Positions 39,901 through 53,465 of a DNA stretch of 64,000 nt are shown piece after piece. Numbering within the stretch: the first letter of the stretch is position 1; each line of letters begins with the position of its first letter. The stretch covers positions 372,001 to 436,000 of the forward strand of contig JAJKFH010003937.1 of assembly GCA_023333565.1 (NCBI GenBank), read 5' to 3'. Under the pieces are notes generated by a model. It ran no database searches. It was not told the DNA's origin and worked only from the letters and a program-made list of their open reading frames with translations. The DNA is from Puffinus mauretanicus (taxonomy: Eukaryota; Chordata; Aves; Procellariiformes; Procellariidae). The position numbers and the translations under genes were made by a program.

Positions 39901-42900
39901 TCACCTTCCTTTATTTTAAAATCAATAAAGCTCCACACTGTATTCATGTGCATACATATCTTGAAACATGAAAGCAGTTCCATGCATTTTTAACACATTT
40001 TCAAAATAGAGAGCAAAGTATAATAAATACTTGTATGCTTAGCATCATATGGCATTAAATATTGACACAACAGTTTAATCCAGATCTACACATCTAAAGG
40101 ACAGTGGCAAAAAGTGTTTCTAAACTTTTCTGCCTCCTGTTCAGCCTTGGTGGTATCTGGAGCTGTCTCAATGTACAGCAGCGAGCAGTGGGCGCTGGGA
40201 GGTGTTGCGCTGAGGAGGCTTGGCAGAAGCGGGGCACATTCCAACTCCACCACCACCCCCTGCAGAAGGTCTCCAGCTGCCCCTTTAGGGAAGTTTTCTG
40301 TTGATGTTGCATAGTCCAAGCAACCTAACGCAGCCAGGAGCCAAAGATTTGGCTGAAAACCCAGAAAGAGTTCATAAATCTCAGGGAAGGAACAATACCT
40401 GCAGTTTTAAGAGACTTTCGGGAGAAGGTTCACACTCATTCCTGTTTGTTGTTGCTCTAAAGACATGCAACCACCACAGAGGCAAGAGGATTAAAGAAAG
40501 CCCATCTTACGCAGAATTTAGCTTGTACTAGAGATTTTAGATACTTTTGTGGCAATTTGCAACTTTTCCAACTTAATGGGTATTGGCTTGAGGAATATTC
40601 GCATCTTTCTTCTTGGATCATCACACTAACTTCTTCCCATATCACAAGTAAAGGAGGTAAATGTACTATCATTTAAAACTTCATCAGAAGGTGGGGCTGT
40701 TAGTACAGTATTTGAGGACTAACAATTCAGTCATCAATGTGATCAAGAAGGCATTTAACATACAGAGTTTCTTTACCGACCCCCGCTGACAGAGAATCAT
40801 TTTGTGCTTATAAATCCATTAAACCATCATCAGCAACAAACAGCATACAGTTCTGAGAAAGAAACCAATTTATCTTCTAAAATAGTTTCAGTCAGGGCTT
40901 ACAAATTGAGCTCTATTAGAAGCACACAACAATTTAGAGAAACACATAAAATACCATCTTGCAAAAATTTAGGCTGCACAGGTGCTGTCCTTTGGATCCT
41001 TTTTCAATGCCACACCTAATTTTAGCAGGAATTGTGGTGGAGCAGCCCCAAAGCTTCGCCCTGTCGAGACCTTCCCACCTGATCTCCCTACATAGCATCC
41101 TCAGATTGCCCAAACCGAGAAGCAAGGGCAGAACTTGGGACCAGCTCTCTGGCTCTCAGCCAGCCCTATAGCTTTTTACTTGGTGTCCTTCACTGCCACA
41201 GTAAGATATAAATGGAGGATGCAAAGAATACCAAGCCCCCCCAAAATATACTGTAATCTCTCTCTGCTTTCCTCTCCTTTCCCCTGAATGGAAGATAACT
41301 TTAAAAAATTAATAGCAAGTCACACGATGCCAACTGGTAAAGACTAAAATGGAAAGAATGTAAAAAAAAAAAAAATCATAAAATAAATCATGGATCAACT
41401 TTACTGACCGTATTAGCACTACGTAGCCCTTCAGAACACTAGCCTCAATATCTTAAATAAATAAATAAAATCAGTGGAACAAAAAGCTCATCTTGTCTTC
41501 TGTCCATTCATAAAACAACAGTGCACTTGTGTTGGGACGAGCAGAGAATTTGGTTCCTGTGTACTTTTGCTCCACGAATCCATTCTTCTTCAATTAGTTG
41601 ACAATGGGGTCATTTTCATACCCTTTTTTTGTCATTGTAGCTCAGTGTTATTTGTAAAAACATTTTTATTCTGAACAAGAAAGGCGAAGGAAGCAAACAG
41701 TATAATATTCTATTAAAAAAGATTATCTACTCCCTTGAAACCTTTCTAGTAAGAATCCCAAAATTATCCTACACATCTAACACAGCAAATAACTACTTTA
41801 ACAGTTTCAGTCATTCCTTATAGAACAGCCCCCAGGTCTCGCTAGGCCTCCCCAGTAAGGTAACCTTTGAAAGCCTTAGGGAATTGATTTATTAGATTAA
41901 GAAAAAGTTTTAAAGAAGCTTTAACGAAAATATTTCACTTCTCCATTGACTCTTCTGCTCAAGGCCCTGCTCCGTGCAATCTCCCAGAGCTCCAGTGCCC
42001 TCATGATAGTCTTCATGAAAACATAGCACCACCCAAGAGCCTGCCAGGCTCCACAAACTTCAACTGCTGCCTCTAATACCAATTAAAGAGAGTATAGATT
42101 TGTTTTTAAATTATTTGCATCTGAATAACGTTGGTGGCTATCACAGGATAACACAAAGTAAGCTCCTCCCCTACTAGTGATATGCTGGTGGTGTGAAAAC
42201 ATCGTTAATTACCATCATCTGCAATCCAGTACTACCGCATCTTTGCTCTGGGTTTTGCTTATTTTAATTTGTTACCTTCTTTGAGCTGCCACTTCCAGCA
42301 TTTACTGTAATACTATAAATAATAATTTACTCTAATAAGGAAGATAAAACTCATCCAGTAGATCTCCACAGGCACTGTAAGGAACAGCCATAAACCCCTC
42401 TATGTTTTGTCACCTCATTTAATGCAGTATTCTCTCCTGAAAGAAAGAAAAATGCAACTTTTAACAGAGACTAGCTAAACCAGAATGAACAGCAGAGAGA
42501 TTAAAGAGCATATACACGTGTGCTTTCCTAGTCACTTAGTCACAAACCTTGACACTAAAAATAACTCAGCCCAAGTCCCAATTTAGCCCATTCTGAGAAC
42601 TTTGTACTCGCACAATTCCCATTTTTTCTCCTTTCCACCCTCTCTCCTTGCCTCCAGAGTCTACTATCTTCTTTAGTACAATGAAGGCAATGACTCATGT
42701 TATATAAACAAATGGTAGAAGCCAGCATCAGCATTTGAGGGCCTTAGACAGAAGGCCTAATTTTAGACATCATTCTCTAGGACAGAAATGCAGACATGAC
42801 TGTAGCCATCAGGTTTAGAAAGAAGGGTGTTGAAAAAAAAAGAAAAAGAAATAACATGGTTTTTTGTATGCATGGTAGGTAGGACAAAACGTAATATTCT

Positions 42901-43073
42901 TTAGGAAGAAAAGTTCAGGTCAGACATGAAGAAAAAAATTCAATGAGAAGACTAATAAAGCACAAGAATATATAGGGATATAACCACCAATGCACAGAGA
43001 CATGTATAAGTTTATTGAAGGAGACTTTTGGCATATGTATGTCCAATGGGTCTTAAAAGTTAACACAAACATA

Positions 43074-43149
43074 GTTGACCCTGCCTTGGAGTAAGGGGAT
43101 GGACTACATAATCCCCCGTGGCCCTTGGCAAGTCTACTTTTCTATGATT
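43074..43149 (+). mobile_element. CR1 relic (3' end), degenerate
   Basis: The segment starting GTTGACCCTGCCTTGGAGTA, through GGGGATGGACTACATAATC to a terminal TCTATGATTG, follows the layout of the CR1 3' tail in plus orientation. It has several substitutions and a damaged end. It is an old, heavily truncated insertion in the 27-kb ATE1 intron. Confidence 0.75.
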
Positions 43150-45138
43150 GCACTATTCCCTCCTGGCTCCAAATCATTCCCCTCTGGAGGAGTCTGAGAC
43201 TCTTGTTCCCAAACGCTGATGTTGAACTTTTTGCAAACTAGACTGTTAGCAGCATTGTGTTTAATATCAGGATTGAGGATAAATAATAGAACCTCATTAA
43301 TATACTTTTACTTGGAGACTCAGTACAGTCACCAGCTAAACAAACTCAGACAAAAAAAATAATCATTCAAAATAATGAATTGTCATCTAGATTAAATGTA
43401 ACACTTCAGAGAAGTGTACTGTGATACCTCTGTAAAATTAATGAGGTCTTAGTAAAACCAGACCTCATTAAAGTATCTACCATTAAATCTTTCCTGGAAA
43501 ATTGGAGAAAAAACATCTCTTGTGTAGATTAACTGACTTGTCAGCCAGCTCCTACTGTAAAGACCACAAGGTGAAATACGCGGAGCCAGGAAAAGCAGGA
43601 GTTCCTGGCTTTCAGACCAAATAAATTCCACTTGACAATACTGCCTAATTAGGATAATATAATCAGCAAAATAGCAAAAATAAGAAAGAATACAATAAGA
43701 GCAATCGGATTTGAAGTTAAATGAGAGATCCAGTACTCCAAGTGTTGCCAGATTCAATAAATGTGGTGCACAGATAAAACTAACCAGGGTTTCAATGACT
43801 TACACTTCAGTGACAGATTTAAAGGGCTGATTTTTCTCCAGGACACAAGAACTTTGATATTTTGCCCAACACTTGAAAACTGGCATGGCTATGAACAACT
43901 TCACACAGAGACTATGTTAGGAAAAGTGAAGAGCATCATCTTCATAAATATATTTTAACCTTTTGCATCATGGCATTGTAAGATGTCCATTTCTGCATAT
44001 TCAAATTCACTCACTTTTGGGAATACCCACAAAGAGACAGGTAGACAGACAAAATTCAGAAGAAAAGAATGTTAACTAGTGTTTGAGGACTATCCAAAAA
44101 TGACTAAATCAACAAAAAAAAAATGAAGTGAAGCTGACAAAGCAGCACTATATTCATTCGCTTGTTAGAAACTTTAAAAATACACTCAATTCCATGCATT
44201 CTTACACTTACTAGCAAGGACTAATGGATTTATAGAACTGTAATTGGAACATTCCGAAACGTGAGTTGTGACCTCATTCCTCAGATGGAGAAAAATTAAA
44301 GACGTGAATTGTGAAGTGTATTATTCCCCCTCCAAAATAAACCCCAACCAAACAAAACCCACACCTCTTTTGTCTATATATTTCACAGTTTACAGTTCTC
44401 ACTTTAATTGCTAATGGTTGCTATGGAGTCCCCAAATAAGCCTTCAAATAAGATTTAGTACAAGTCAGCAATAAGCAGTGAATTTATGACTATGCAGAGT
44501 CATGAATTAGACATGATAAATTTCTACCAGCTATTATCATTCAGCAGATGGTTTGCCTCAGGTTTATTAACATGATCCTGAATAAATCTTTTTAGCAGTT
44601 CTTTTTGACAGAGACAGGCAAGTTAGCTCTAATAACTCTGAAAACGTCCACCGGTACAGAATTGGCCAACAATTTAACAAACTATACCTCTTATTCTTGT
44701 GCTTTTATGAAAGTGAGGTTAGTTTACTTAAGCCTCACACAGATTAATAAAATCACAACTATAGGGAAGCTGTCCCAAATTAATAAAATTCCTGTAACAA
44801 ATAAAAGGTGTATAACTTATCCCCGCTGATATGCATATGTAGGTAGTTAATACAATCTCTATCACATTTCTATGTTTCTTCTTCAGAACACCTGAACTGT
44901 GAATCCTGAATATATATCTCCTTATGCACAAACTATTCCTGTTATATGCAGAACAAAGAATCTTTACTAATAGATATTGAAATCACTAATAGCATCAATA
45001 TTATCATCATCAAAATCATTAAAACATTAACATTCAAGTCTGATATTTAAATCACCTCATATCTGGAATTACTTAAAAAACAGAGTGTATTACTTTGAAC
45101 ATTTCTCTGAAATAACTTATATGGGAACTGGTTCTTTT

Positions 45139-45172
45139 GGGGTTTTTTGTTTGGGTGGTTTTGGGTGGAGGG
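45139..45172 (+). other. Weak G-quadruplex candidate
   Basis: Four G runs at 45139-45142, 45153-45155, 45163-45165 and 45170-45172 are separated by T-rich loops of 10, 7 and 4 bases. The G-rich strand is opposite to the ATE1 transcript, so any structure would be in DNA, not in the pre-mRNA. The long first loop makes it weak. Confidence 0.3.
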
Positions 45173-46380
45173 ATGTGTTTGTTTTTTTAAAGACTGCATG
45201 AAAATGACGTAACCTGATCCAAGTCTCATACAGAAGATAACAAATGGATAGTTTTAAGAGGACCTACTCCTACTTAATAACATTTGTTTCTCCAGTACAG
45301 AGAAGTAAAGCACCAGAAAAAAAGTTTACTCAATTTGAGGAAATTTGTAATCAAAGACCCATCAAATAAAAAGTTACAGGTATACAGCTGAAACTGTAGA
45401 AAGGCCATGTCTCACAAATACAACTTCACTCTAAAAATGACTTTCAGATACAATTCCTTCGAAGCTTGTAAAACATACACCCCAAAATTTCTGCTTCTGG
45501 ACACATGTTTATTTTCTCAAGGGGTAGTACAGTAATGAGAAAGAGACTTGTTCACTTCAGGGGTCAGCTGAGACCTATACAACAGACATTTCTTCCTGCC
45601 CTAATAAAAGTCTACAAATAATACAAACAGGCATAAATATACATATTATTTCCACTTCAGTTCTGCTACACTTCAATCATCTTAAACTTCAAGTAAACAA
45701 CTGAAAAGAAATCCACATTTCCAAAATTAGAAAAATAAAGCCCCATGGACATGTTCGCATTTTTTCCAAGGGAGTTCTAACTGACAAAAAAATAAGTCCT
45801 GATTGCAAATATTTTAAAAGGAAAAATAAAGTTAAGAAAAAAAGACACGGCTGGGATCTGTGTTTGTTTCTAGTAGAAAAATGGGATTCCAACTGGTTTT
45901 AACCCTGCAAATGCTGTGTGAAATTCAGCACAGCTTCAACACTTGCACCAAGGAAAAACTATAATAATTTACCAATTACACACAGTGTAAAACAGCAGCT
46001 TAGGAAAAAAATAAAGAAGGGATTGCATTCACTATCTTTACCCGCTATGAAAACAACATAGAAACTGATATTCTGCTTTTAATAATAGTATTTTCAATGG
46101 AAACCCACTGTCAGCATTCAGTCATGGCTGTTGCTATCCAGAGCAGAGCATCTCCTTATTCCTGCTTTTTGATGCTCATTACAGTGTAGTTTTCGCAACC
46201 TGACTAGAAATGTTGTAAAGAAAAAAGAAAAGCAACCTAGAATGTGGCCTCAAACACTTTGTAAGATGCTGTTCAAAGTAAATAAGAAATACTTTTAAAT
46301 ATTTATTACTAGCACTACAACAAGAACTAAAGAACTAATAATTTTTCCCATGAGGAAAAGTGAAAGGAGAAAGCTTTTAT

Positions 46381-46507
46381 GGAAGAAAGGAAAAAAGAAA
46401 AGAGAGGAGGGGAGAGAGGGGAGAGAGGGAAAAAATGAAGAGAGGGAAAAAAGAAAAAAATGAAAAAAAAAGAGAAAAAAAAGGAAAAAAAAAGAAAAAA
46501 GGGGAAG
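46381..46507 (+). repeat. 127-bp polypurine tract
   Basis: The plus strand is purine throughout except for T at 46436 and 46461. The first half is GA-rich (GAGAGGAGGGGAGAGAGGGG) and the second half is long A runs broken by G. On the ATE1 transcript strand it is polypyrimidine. Such tracts can form triplex DNA and may bind PTB-type proteins in RNA. Confidence 0.95.
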
Positions 46508-46940
46508 CAGCAAGCTGTAAGGGACACCGCAACCCTGAATATAGCATATGACTCATCAGATCCAAGACAGCCAACCTTCTAGTCAAAACACATTTGATAA
46601 AATATATGTAGAGAGATAAAGACTTTTTGCACTCGTTACAACTTGAAGGAATATTAAAGCAACTTGATTTTCAGAAGCATTCAACGTGTACACCGAGTCA
46701 ATCATCCAAACTACTTTTGGAAGTCTTGGCCAGCCACTTTAAAAGACTTCTCAAAATCCCTTTGGGTTTTCATGCCAAAACCCCGACACAATTCAGAGTA
46801 GTCTCTTTCCCTCAGTCGCTAACCCAAACCATTAGAAGGAACACATGGGGTAAGTTCACAGCTCTGAAGAAATGAATGTTCAATCTTAGCTGCTAATGTA
46901 GGGGAGTATCCTGGCCAGTGGGGAAGGCCGGTGAAGAAAT

Positions 46941-46962
46941 GGAAGGAAGGAAGGAAGGAAGA
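46941..46962 (+). repeat. (GGAA)n microsatellite
   Basis: About five GGAA units in a row. It is a short perfect tetranucleotide repeat close to the polypurine tract. Confidence 0.9.
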
Positions 46963-47651
46963 AGCGAGGCAGTTAAAAGTAATGTTAACAAGACATACAG
47001 ATAAATAGGGATTTTCCCCCCACTTCTGCAACTCATCATTTTCAGGGCTTTATTATTATTGTATGTTTCTGCCTTTGTTTATTATTTTGTTGTTTGTTTT
47101 TAACAGTCTTGCCAAAAAATCAAAACCACTGTGTTGCCAACACTTTTATTGCTTTCTTAGAGGAGATAATGGTTTTTCAAGCCAGATATTTCAGTTCTTT
47201 ATTAACAAATGGTATTGCAAGCAACAACTTGGCACTCTATAATAAGTACTGACTTTTCAGAATATTTAGTTGACTATTTATGACCTGTTTATACAAAAAA
47301 AATTGTTTTGCCCTAATTTGAATGCATATTTATTCCTATAAACTGACGAAATTAATCCTGGAAAAGCCACTAGTACAAGTGCTAACAGACTTGAGCAGAG
47401 CAACTCCAGTCCTCCAAACCACTCTCAGCTTATCATCTTTTCCCATTATCAAGGTAAATAGTAATACCAGTGAGAAAAGCAGGCTGACAGCTGGTAGCAA
47501 CTTCAATACATGCTGAATAAAAAGACCAAGCACGGAGGTATAAAAATGCCAGCTCTTTTTGTGTGGAACTAGTGACACATTTTGCAAAGCTGTCTGCTGC
47601 TCAGTGACAGAACCGTAACAGCGTGTGCTTATACCCCAAAAACCATAGAGG

Positions 47652-47679
47652 ATCACATTAAGTCACATCACATTAAGTC
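47652..47679. repeat. 13-bp direct repeat, period 15
   Basis: ATCACATTAAGTC occurs at 47652 and 47667. It is a short exact duplication. Confidence 0.85.
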
Positions 47680-48948
47680 CCCTTCCCTCGCACATTTCAG
47701 CTTATTTAGCAAATCCAAGCTTATTGAAAAGGTTAACTAAACTCCATGGTCAGAAACGGTGAAAGAGTCAGGACAGGTGAGGATGAGCCAGACCTTTGTA
47801 GATCCCATGGACGTGGAAGTCCAGACTACCACTGGATGCATTTCACTGCTGCAGGAGGAGTGATGCTGAAATTCCTGAAAGCAGCCAAAGAAATTGGCTC
47901 TTGAGTGCCATAAAATTCCAGGGGCACCGCTTACGACCACAGTCAGTCCGAGGTATTTAGTTTAAGAATGATTAATCACAGATGAATCAGCCTTTTGTTT
48001 CTTTTCTGACATTTCAGAACCCTTTCTAGTATTCCATCTATCTGAAGTCTGGCCATGCCTTGATACCAAAGGAGACTGTTTGAAATAATTCCATTTACCT
48101 TGGCCTGCATACAAGTCTGGATAAAGATTTCAGTCAAAACACCTCTTCACATCATAGAATGGTCTTAAAATGGTACACAGAGATAACACAGCAAGAAGAC
48201 ATTAAATCTGTTACCCACTTCAAAGTATGCTGATGGTTATTTACAGGCTTAGCAGAGCGACTTCAGGGAAAGCAGATCATTGACCAAAACAAGTAAGGAC
48301 ACGTGCTCCAATTGCAGTATTCGCATGCAAATACTGACATTGAAAAAGCCTCAGAAAACCCAGAAGTAAGGAAACTCACATAGAAAACTTCACCAACAAC
48401 CACTTCCCAATGCGAGAACTTAGAGGAGAACTTGGTTTAAGGTGAGCAGAGGTCTAAATGGCAAATGCAGGGCAGCAAGGACATTTATTATTTACACCAG
48501 AAGCACAAGCCCAAAATCTATTTAGTGTCACCCACTACAAGACTCAAAATCAGTATCAAAGAACTGTAATGGAAGGAACAGAAAGGATCTCGAGGAATTC
48601 AGTAGTGACTGGAGAATGTGAATTTAGAAACATAGAATCATGGAGTAACATTTTTTACTTGGAAAGATGCAGGATAAAACAGGCAAAGTATCAGTACGGG
48701 GAAAAAAAAAATCCAAGATCCTTTCAAGCATCTCTCCGATACAGCTGTTTGCTAACGGTGGTTCTTTTATTTCTGTAATTCTATAACTATGTTTGTAAAA
48801 AAATGTCTTTAACAAGTACAGATACAGCACTTAAACACAAGAAGCAAGCCTGAGACCAACATCATCCTAAAGTAAAATACTTTCTCATACTTAAAATTTT
48901 ATCACAGACTCCAAAATGCATTAGGAAAAAGACTTTGCATCTTATGAG

Positions 48949-48968
48949 TCCTGGAAAATTTTCCAGGA
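48949..48968. repeat. 20-bp perfect palindrome
   Basis: TCCTGGAAAATTTTCCAGGA is fully self-complementary. It holds two inverted GGAA cores, which resemble ETS or NFAT half-sites, but no binding is claimed. Confidence 0.85.
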
Positions 48969-51900
48969 GACTATTTTCCAACATAAGAACTACCACATCT
49001 AACAGAGCCTGAAAAGTTTTACCACAAGGTCGTGAATTTCTTCAGAGAACCATTTTAATTTTGTATTACCCTAACCTACCCAGAAAAAATGGAACAAAGC
49101 CACTGCTTAAGGTTTTTCATAGCATTTTTCCATATTAATATAGTTAGTAGGACTACAGAAATCCTTTTGTCTCAATTTAATGTAGATTTTATTTTACCAG
49201 TCCATAAATATTAACCTATACATGGGAACAAATCTAAGAGAAGCTGGGAACTAAAAAATAGCCTAATATTGCAATATATTCCCTTCCCCTATCTTCAGTA
49301 ATTTCACCGGTACTCCACTGTTTTAAAAATCACATTGCAATCAAATGCAAGCTGTTGGGAACAAAAGGAAAGGGAAGGAAATAGAGAGTCTAAAGGAAGC
49401 TTTATTTTTAAAATTTCTGTAATTATGTCTGATCCATGGGGTGGATGATACTCATTAAACATTAAACTTCCTGCCTGATAATCCAGAATTCTTCAACTCT
49501 GTTACTGAGCCACAGAAATCCTGACTTGGGTATCCTCTTCGAGGACACTCAGGCCTCCGATCTTCAACTGGACTACACACTGCTTATGTCCAAAATTGTA
49601 CCATTCGTGGAAACAGAATAGTTTAGATTAAAAGGTCCAATAACGTATTCTCTGCCAGTTCAGCTCCTGACCTGCTCAGCGGTGGCTAAAAACATTCCGG
49701 CGCAGCTGCGCTGTGAGCAACTGGTGGGATATTCTGGCCATATCAGAAGGTGACTGCTCAAAGAAACTTTCTTGGAAAAAGATATAGGTATCATTTTAAG
49801 AACAACTGCATAAAAAGCAGAAAAAGCATACTAGCAGCCTTATTAAAAAATAAATACTTCAACAAAACAGTCTGTCAATGCCTTGGACCTCCTTAGAGCA
49901 CACAACATAACCAAGATGATCTGATGCAGAAGGGAGGAGCTGTTACGGTAAATGGCTCAGTCACTGGTATATATAATCAACTATTACCAATGCTTTAAAA
50001 ACTGATGTTTGACTATTACTTTATATCCACAAAAAGGTTAGAATCCAAAAGAGATGTCTACAATTTGCATTCCGAGAAAGTACCATGCAGAACAAGGCTT
50101 TAATGCTTGCTGTTGGAGATCTATACCTCCAATCTAGGAGTCATGTGTATTTAAAACCAAAACGTCCAGCTATGTCCTCATGTGCACAACATTAATGCAT
50201 CAGTCTTGGATTGTAATACGAGTACAACAGTTCATTGCACAGATCCCCAGTTACTCCAACCACATCTTGTACAGAAGACTGAGTTTTACTCCATGAAAAG
50301 TGGAACACTGTCAAACTCCTTAAATCGACATCATAAAGTTACTTACACATCCCAATTCATCAGCTATCCCTCTTCAATCAGCAGGAAGACAGACAGCTGT
50401 ACAGTACAAACCAGCAGTACTGCGTTTCCGTCAAAAATTAAATACAAATGTCAGCTTAGGCATTTCCACTGCTCACAGCCTGTGACTAGAAGAGGGAAAA
50501 TTTTCAAAGATTTTCAAAATCCTTTACCATAAATAAGTATAGCATGCATGTGTTCTTCATAAGACACTGCTTATATAAAGAAGTGATGCTGTGCCTAGCC
50601 TCCATTTCTAAACATCCTAGGACAAATAATTTGCAAAGAAAATTACAAGCAGAGGATAAAAACCAGTGGTTAGCTCTTCAGCTCCTTCCTTTTCTTTCCT
50701 TCATTTCATTTGCTTACCTGACATCAGTTTAACAAGTTATCTACAGCCTGTCATTCTTCCGCACTAATATCATAAAGGGAACGGAGCCTCTAACATCTCT
50801 ATTAAACTGGAATAAAGCAAAGTCTTCGATATGTAATGCCTCTAAGTCAACCAGGCATTAATGAAATTATTTAATCCGCAAAGTCAGTACTTACCCGCCC
50901 TACTTTACCACTACCAATCACTTCACAAGAGTAGTAGCATTATCCAGACACATTTCATAGCTTAGTTTTAAAATTTGTTTCCAATGTACTATTTCAGTGA
51001 GGATAAAGTAGAACTACAGAATTAATGTCAACCTGATTTTCAATTACATTACATTTGGCCACTTCTAAAACAAATATACAGAGGAAAAGAAATATAAAAT
51101 AAAATAAAAACCTTTGCAATTCATTTATTAAATTATTACTCTCCCAACACAGAGCATTACTTACCTGCTATTGTGTGTGTTATAAATATATATGTATAGG
51201 CTTTCTTCTTCTCCCCACCCCCTGCCCCAGTAATTCTCATACTGGGACACACTTAATTACCTAAGCACATCGACATGTATAGTTTCTGGAAGACTAAAAT
51301 GTATAATCTACCAAATCACAGTCATATCAGATAGTCATTAAGTCTAAACAAGGGAAGAAAAGGAGCTTTTGAAAAAAAAAAAAATTAAAAAAAATTATAA
51401 TACTCCTACTATAATTTATTCAATTTCCATTATTTGAGAATGAAAAGCTAGAAGCATCGTGAGAATCTTATATTCTTGATGCAATTATTTTCAAATAACA
51501 GCACAGGCCCAATAGAAGAGATACCACATTATAATAAATAATACAAATGTATAGTGGCTACTGAGGTTAGCTCCCAGTTTTACAGCATTTAATCTTCATA
51601 TTTTAATAGTTTGCTGGCTACTTTAATACATTGACTTATGGATGAGCTTTGTTTAATCCATGTATACAAAGTTCATGTTTTTATTAAAACCTACTACAAG
51701 CAGCTGAACCCAAAGTTTCCTAGCAATGATATCTTTCAGAACTGGGATGCTTTTTGCCATTACAGTCAGATTTGTTTCTTTTCTTAAGTGCCTTAGTAAG
51801 CTAAATGCATTCCTTTTACAAGTCTTGAACTACATAGGTTGTAGAATAGACAAGGGATGTTAAATTGCAGTGTTTCAACATGAACAAATCATCCCAAGCT

Positions 51901-53053
51901 GTTAAGTATTTCCAAAGAGTAGAGCAAGTAATCAGAACCTGTGGTTCAAGCTGGTGATACGATAGCCTTTAAGATGATTTAGATGACAGAAGCAGTGTTT
52001 TCCAACTCACCCATTTGCTTCCCTCAAACTTAATATTCTCTTTGTTTGGCCAGCAGATGTAGATGATAAACTCAAGTTGGCAAAGGGAGGAGAGGGGGGA
52101 AGGAAAAAAAAAGGACAAACATCTTTTAACAAAAGGAGAGGGAGGGATTTGTTATTTTCAGAAGACTGAATCATCATGGCCACGTGTAGTGTAGCCACAA
52201 TAGAGCTGAAATGGTTTTTCCTTCACAACCATCACTTCCATGAGCCTCACAATTTTTTGGTTATTTGAAAACTAGCTGAAAACACTGCAGATTTTTAGCA
52301 CACTTTGAGGAAAAAAAACAAAGAAAAGAAAAGACTGTACCTCTTACTCTAGATTTCATAAGCTTTGTATCTTTCCACATTATTAACAGATACATTTGGT
52401 TACGTGTAAATATTCAGCAAATTTCTATCAATGTTCAGTGCTCTGAAATTGTATCATAATATTCAAAAAGCAATGATACATTTACAAAGAAGAGATACCA
52501 CATTCACGACATCTAAAAAACACAGGAGAGAGACACCCTTAGGCACTCAGGTCTAAACAAAGTTGAAGCTAACAGGGGTCACAAAGGAGGTTTGGTGACA
52601 GATTGGTTATTCTAAATGTCCTGTGGATTCTCCTGACACTTTCCTCAAAAATCTGTTAACCTAGCTCAAAACTGCTGCTCACCTAGCTTCTCACTGGCTT
52701 TACCAGTAGACCAAGTCCCCTATCTTTAACAAAAAACAAAGAGGAAAAACCCAAGTACAGCCAAGACCACAAAGGCATGTTATCACTGCCTATAGTCACT
52801 AAGCAACAGTTCCACAAATACGCAAACTAAAAATGGGAGAATTTTAGACTATTGGAAGATATACTGTAAACATGAGATAGCCAGGTAACCAAATGACAAA
52901 CTATTATCTGACAGCCTTGAAAACCTCTCCATGTGAACTGCTTTTAAGCCAACTTGTAATAAATACCACATGCAGCTAAATTAAAAAAAAAAAATCCTAA
53001 GCCAAGTTAAATAGTAACCAATGTTCAAATTTAACCATATAAAGTCTACATTA

Positions 53054-53272
<219 letters not shown>

Positions 53273-53391
53273 CTAATTACTTTTGAATACAATTCTTACA
53301 TTCATTTTACCTCTTCATATTGAAATATTTTACAGCTACCTGGCTTTTGACCTATTTAAAGGACTAGACTTTTATCAAATAAAAATTGAAC

Positions 53392-53465
53392 ATAATAAAC
53401 CCAAAACTAATGCTTAAAAAAACCCAAAGATAATAAACTGAAAATTAATGCTTAAAAAACCAAAC
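53392..53465. repeat. Imperfect 38-bp tandem repeat (two units)
   Basis: Both units start ATAATAAAC and contain TAATGCTTAAAAAA. They begin at 53392 and 53430 and have several differences, so the duplication is not recent. Confidence 0.75.

Noticed and set aside
40086..40319. Patch open in several frames on both strands, GC-richer than its surroundings
   Set aside because: Openness in several frames at once points to composition (few TA-rich stops), not to a coding region.
48628..48680. Possible CR1 3' end on the minus strand (ACATAGAATCATGGAG)
   Set aside because: Only about 12 bases fit the tail. The rest of the CR1 3' region is not recognisable, so it was not called.
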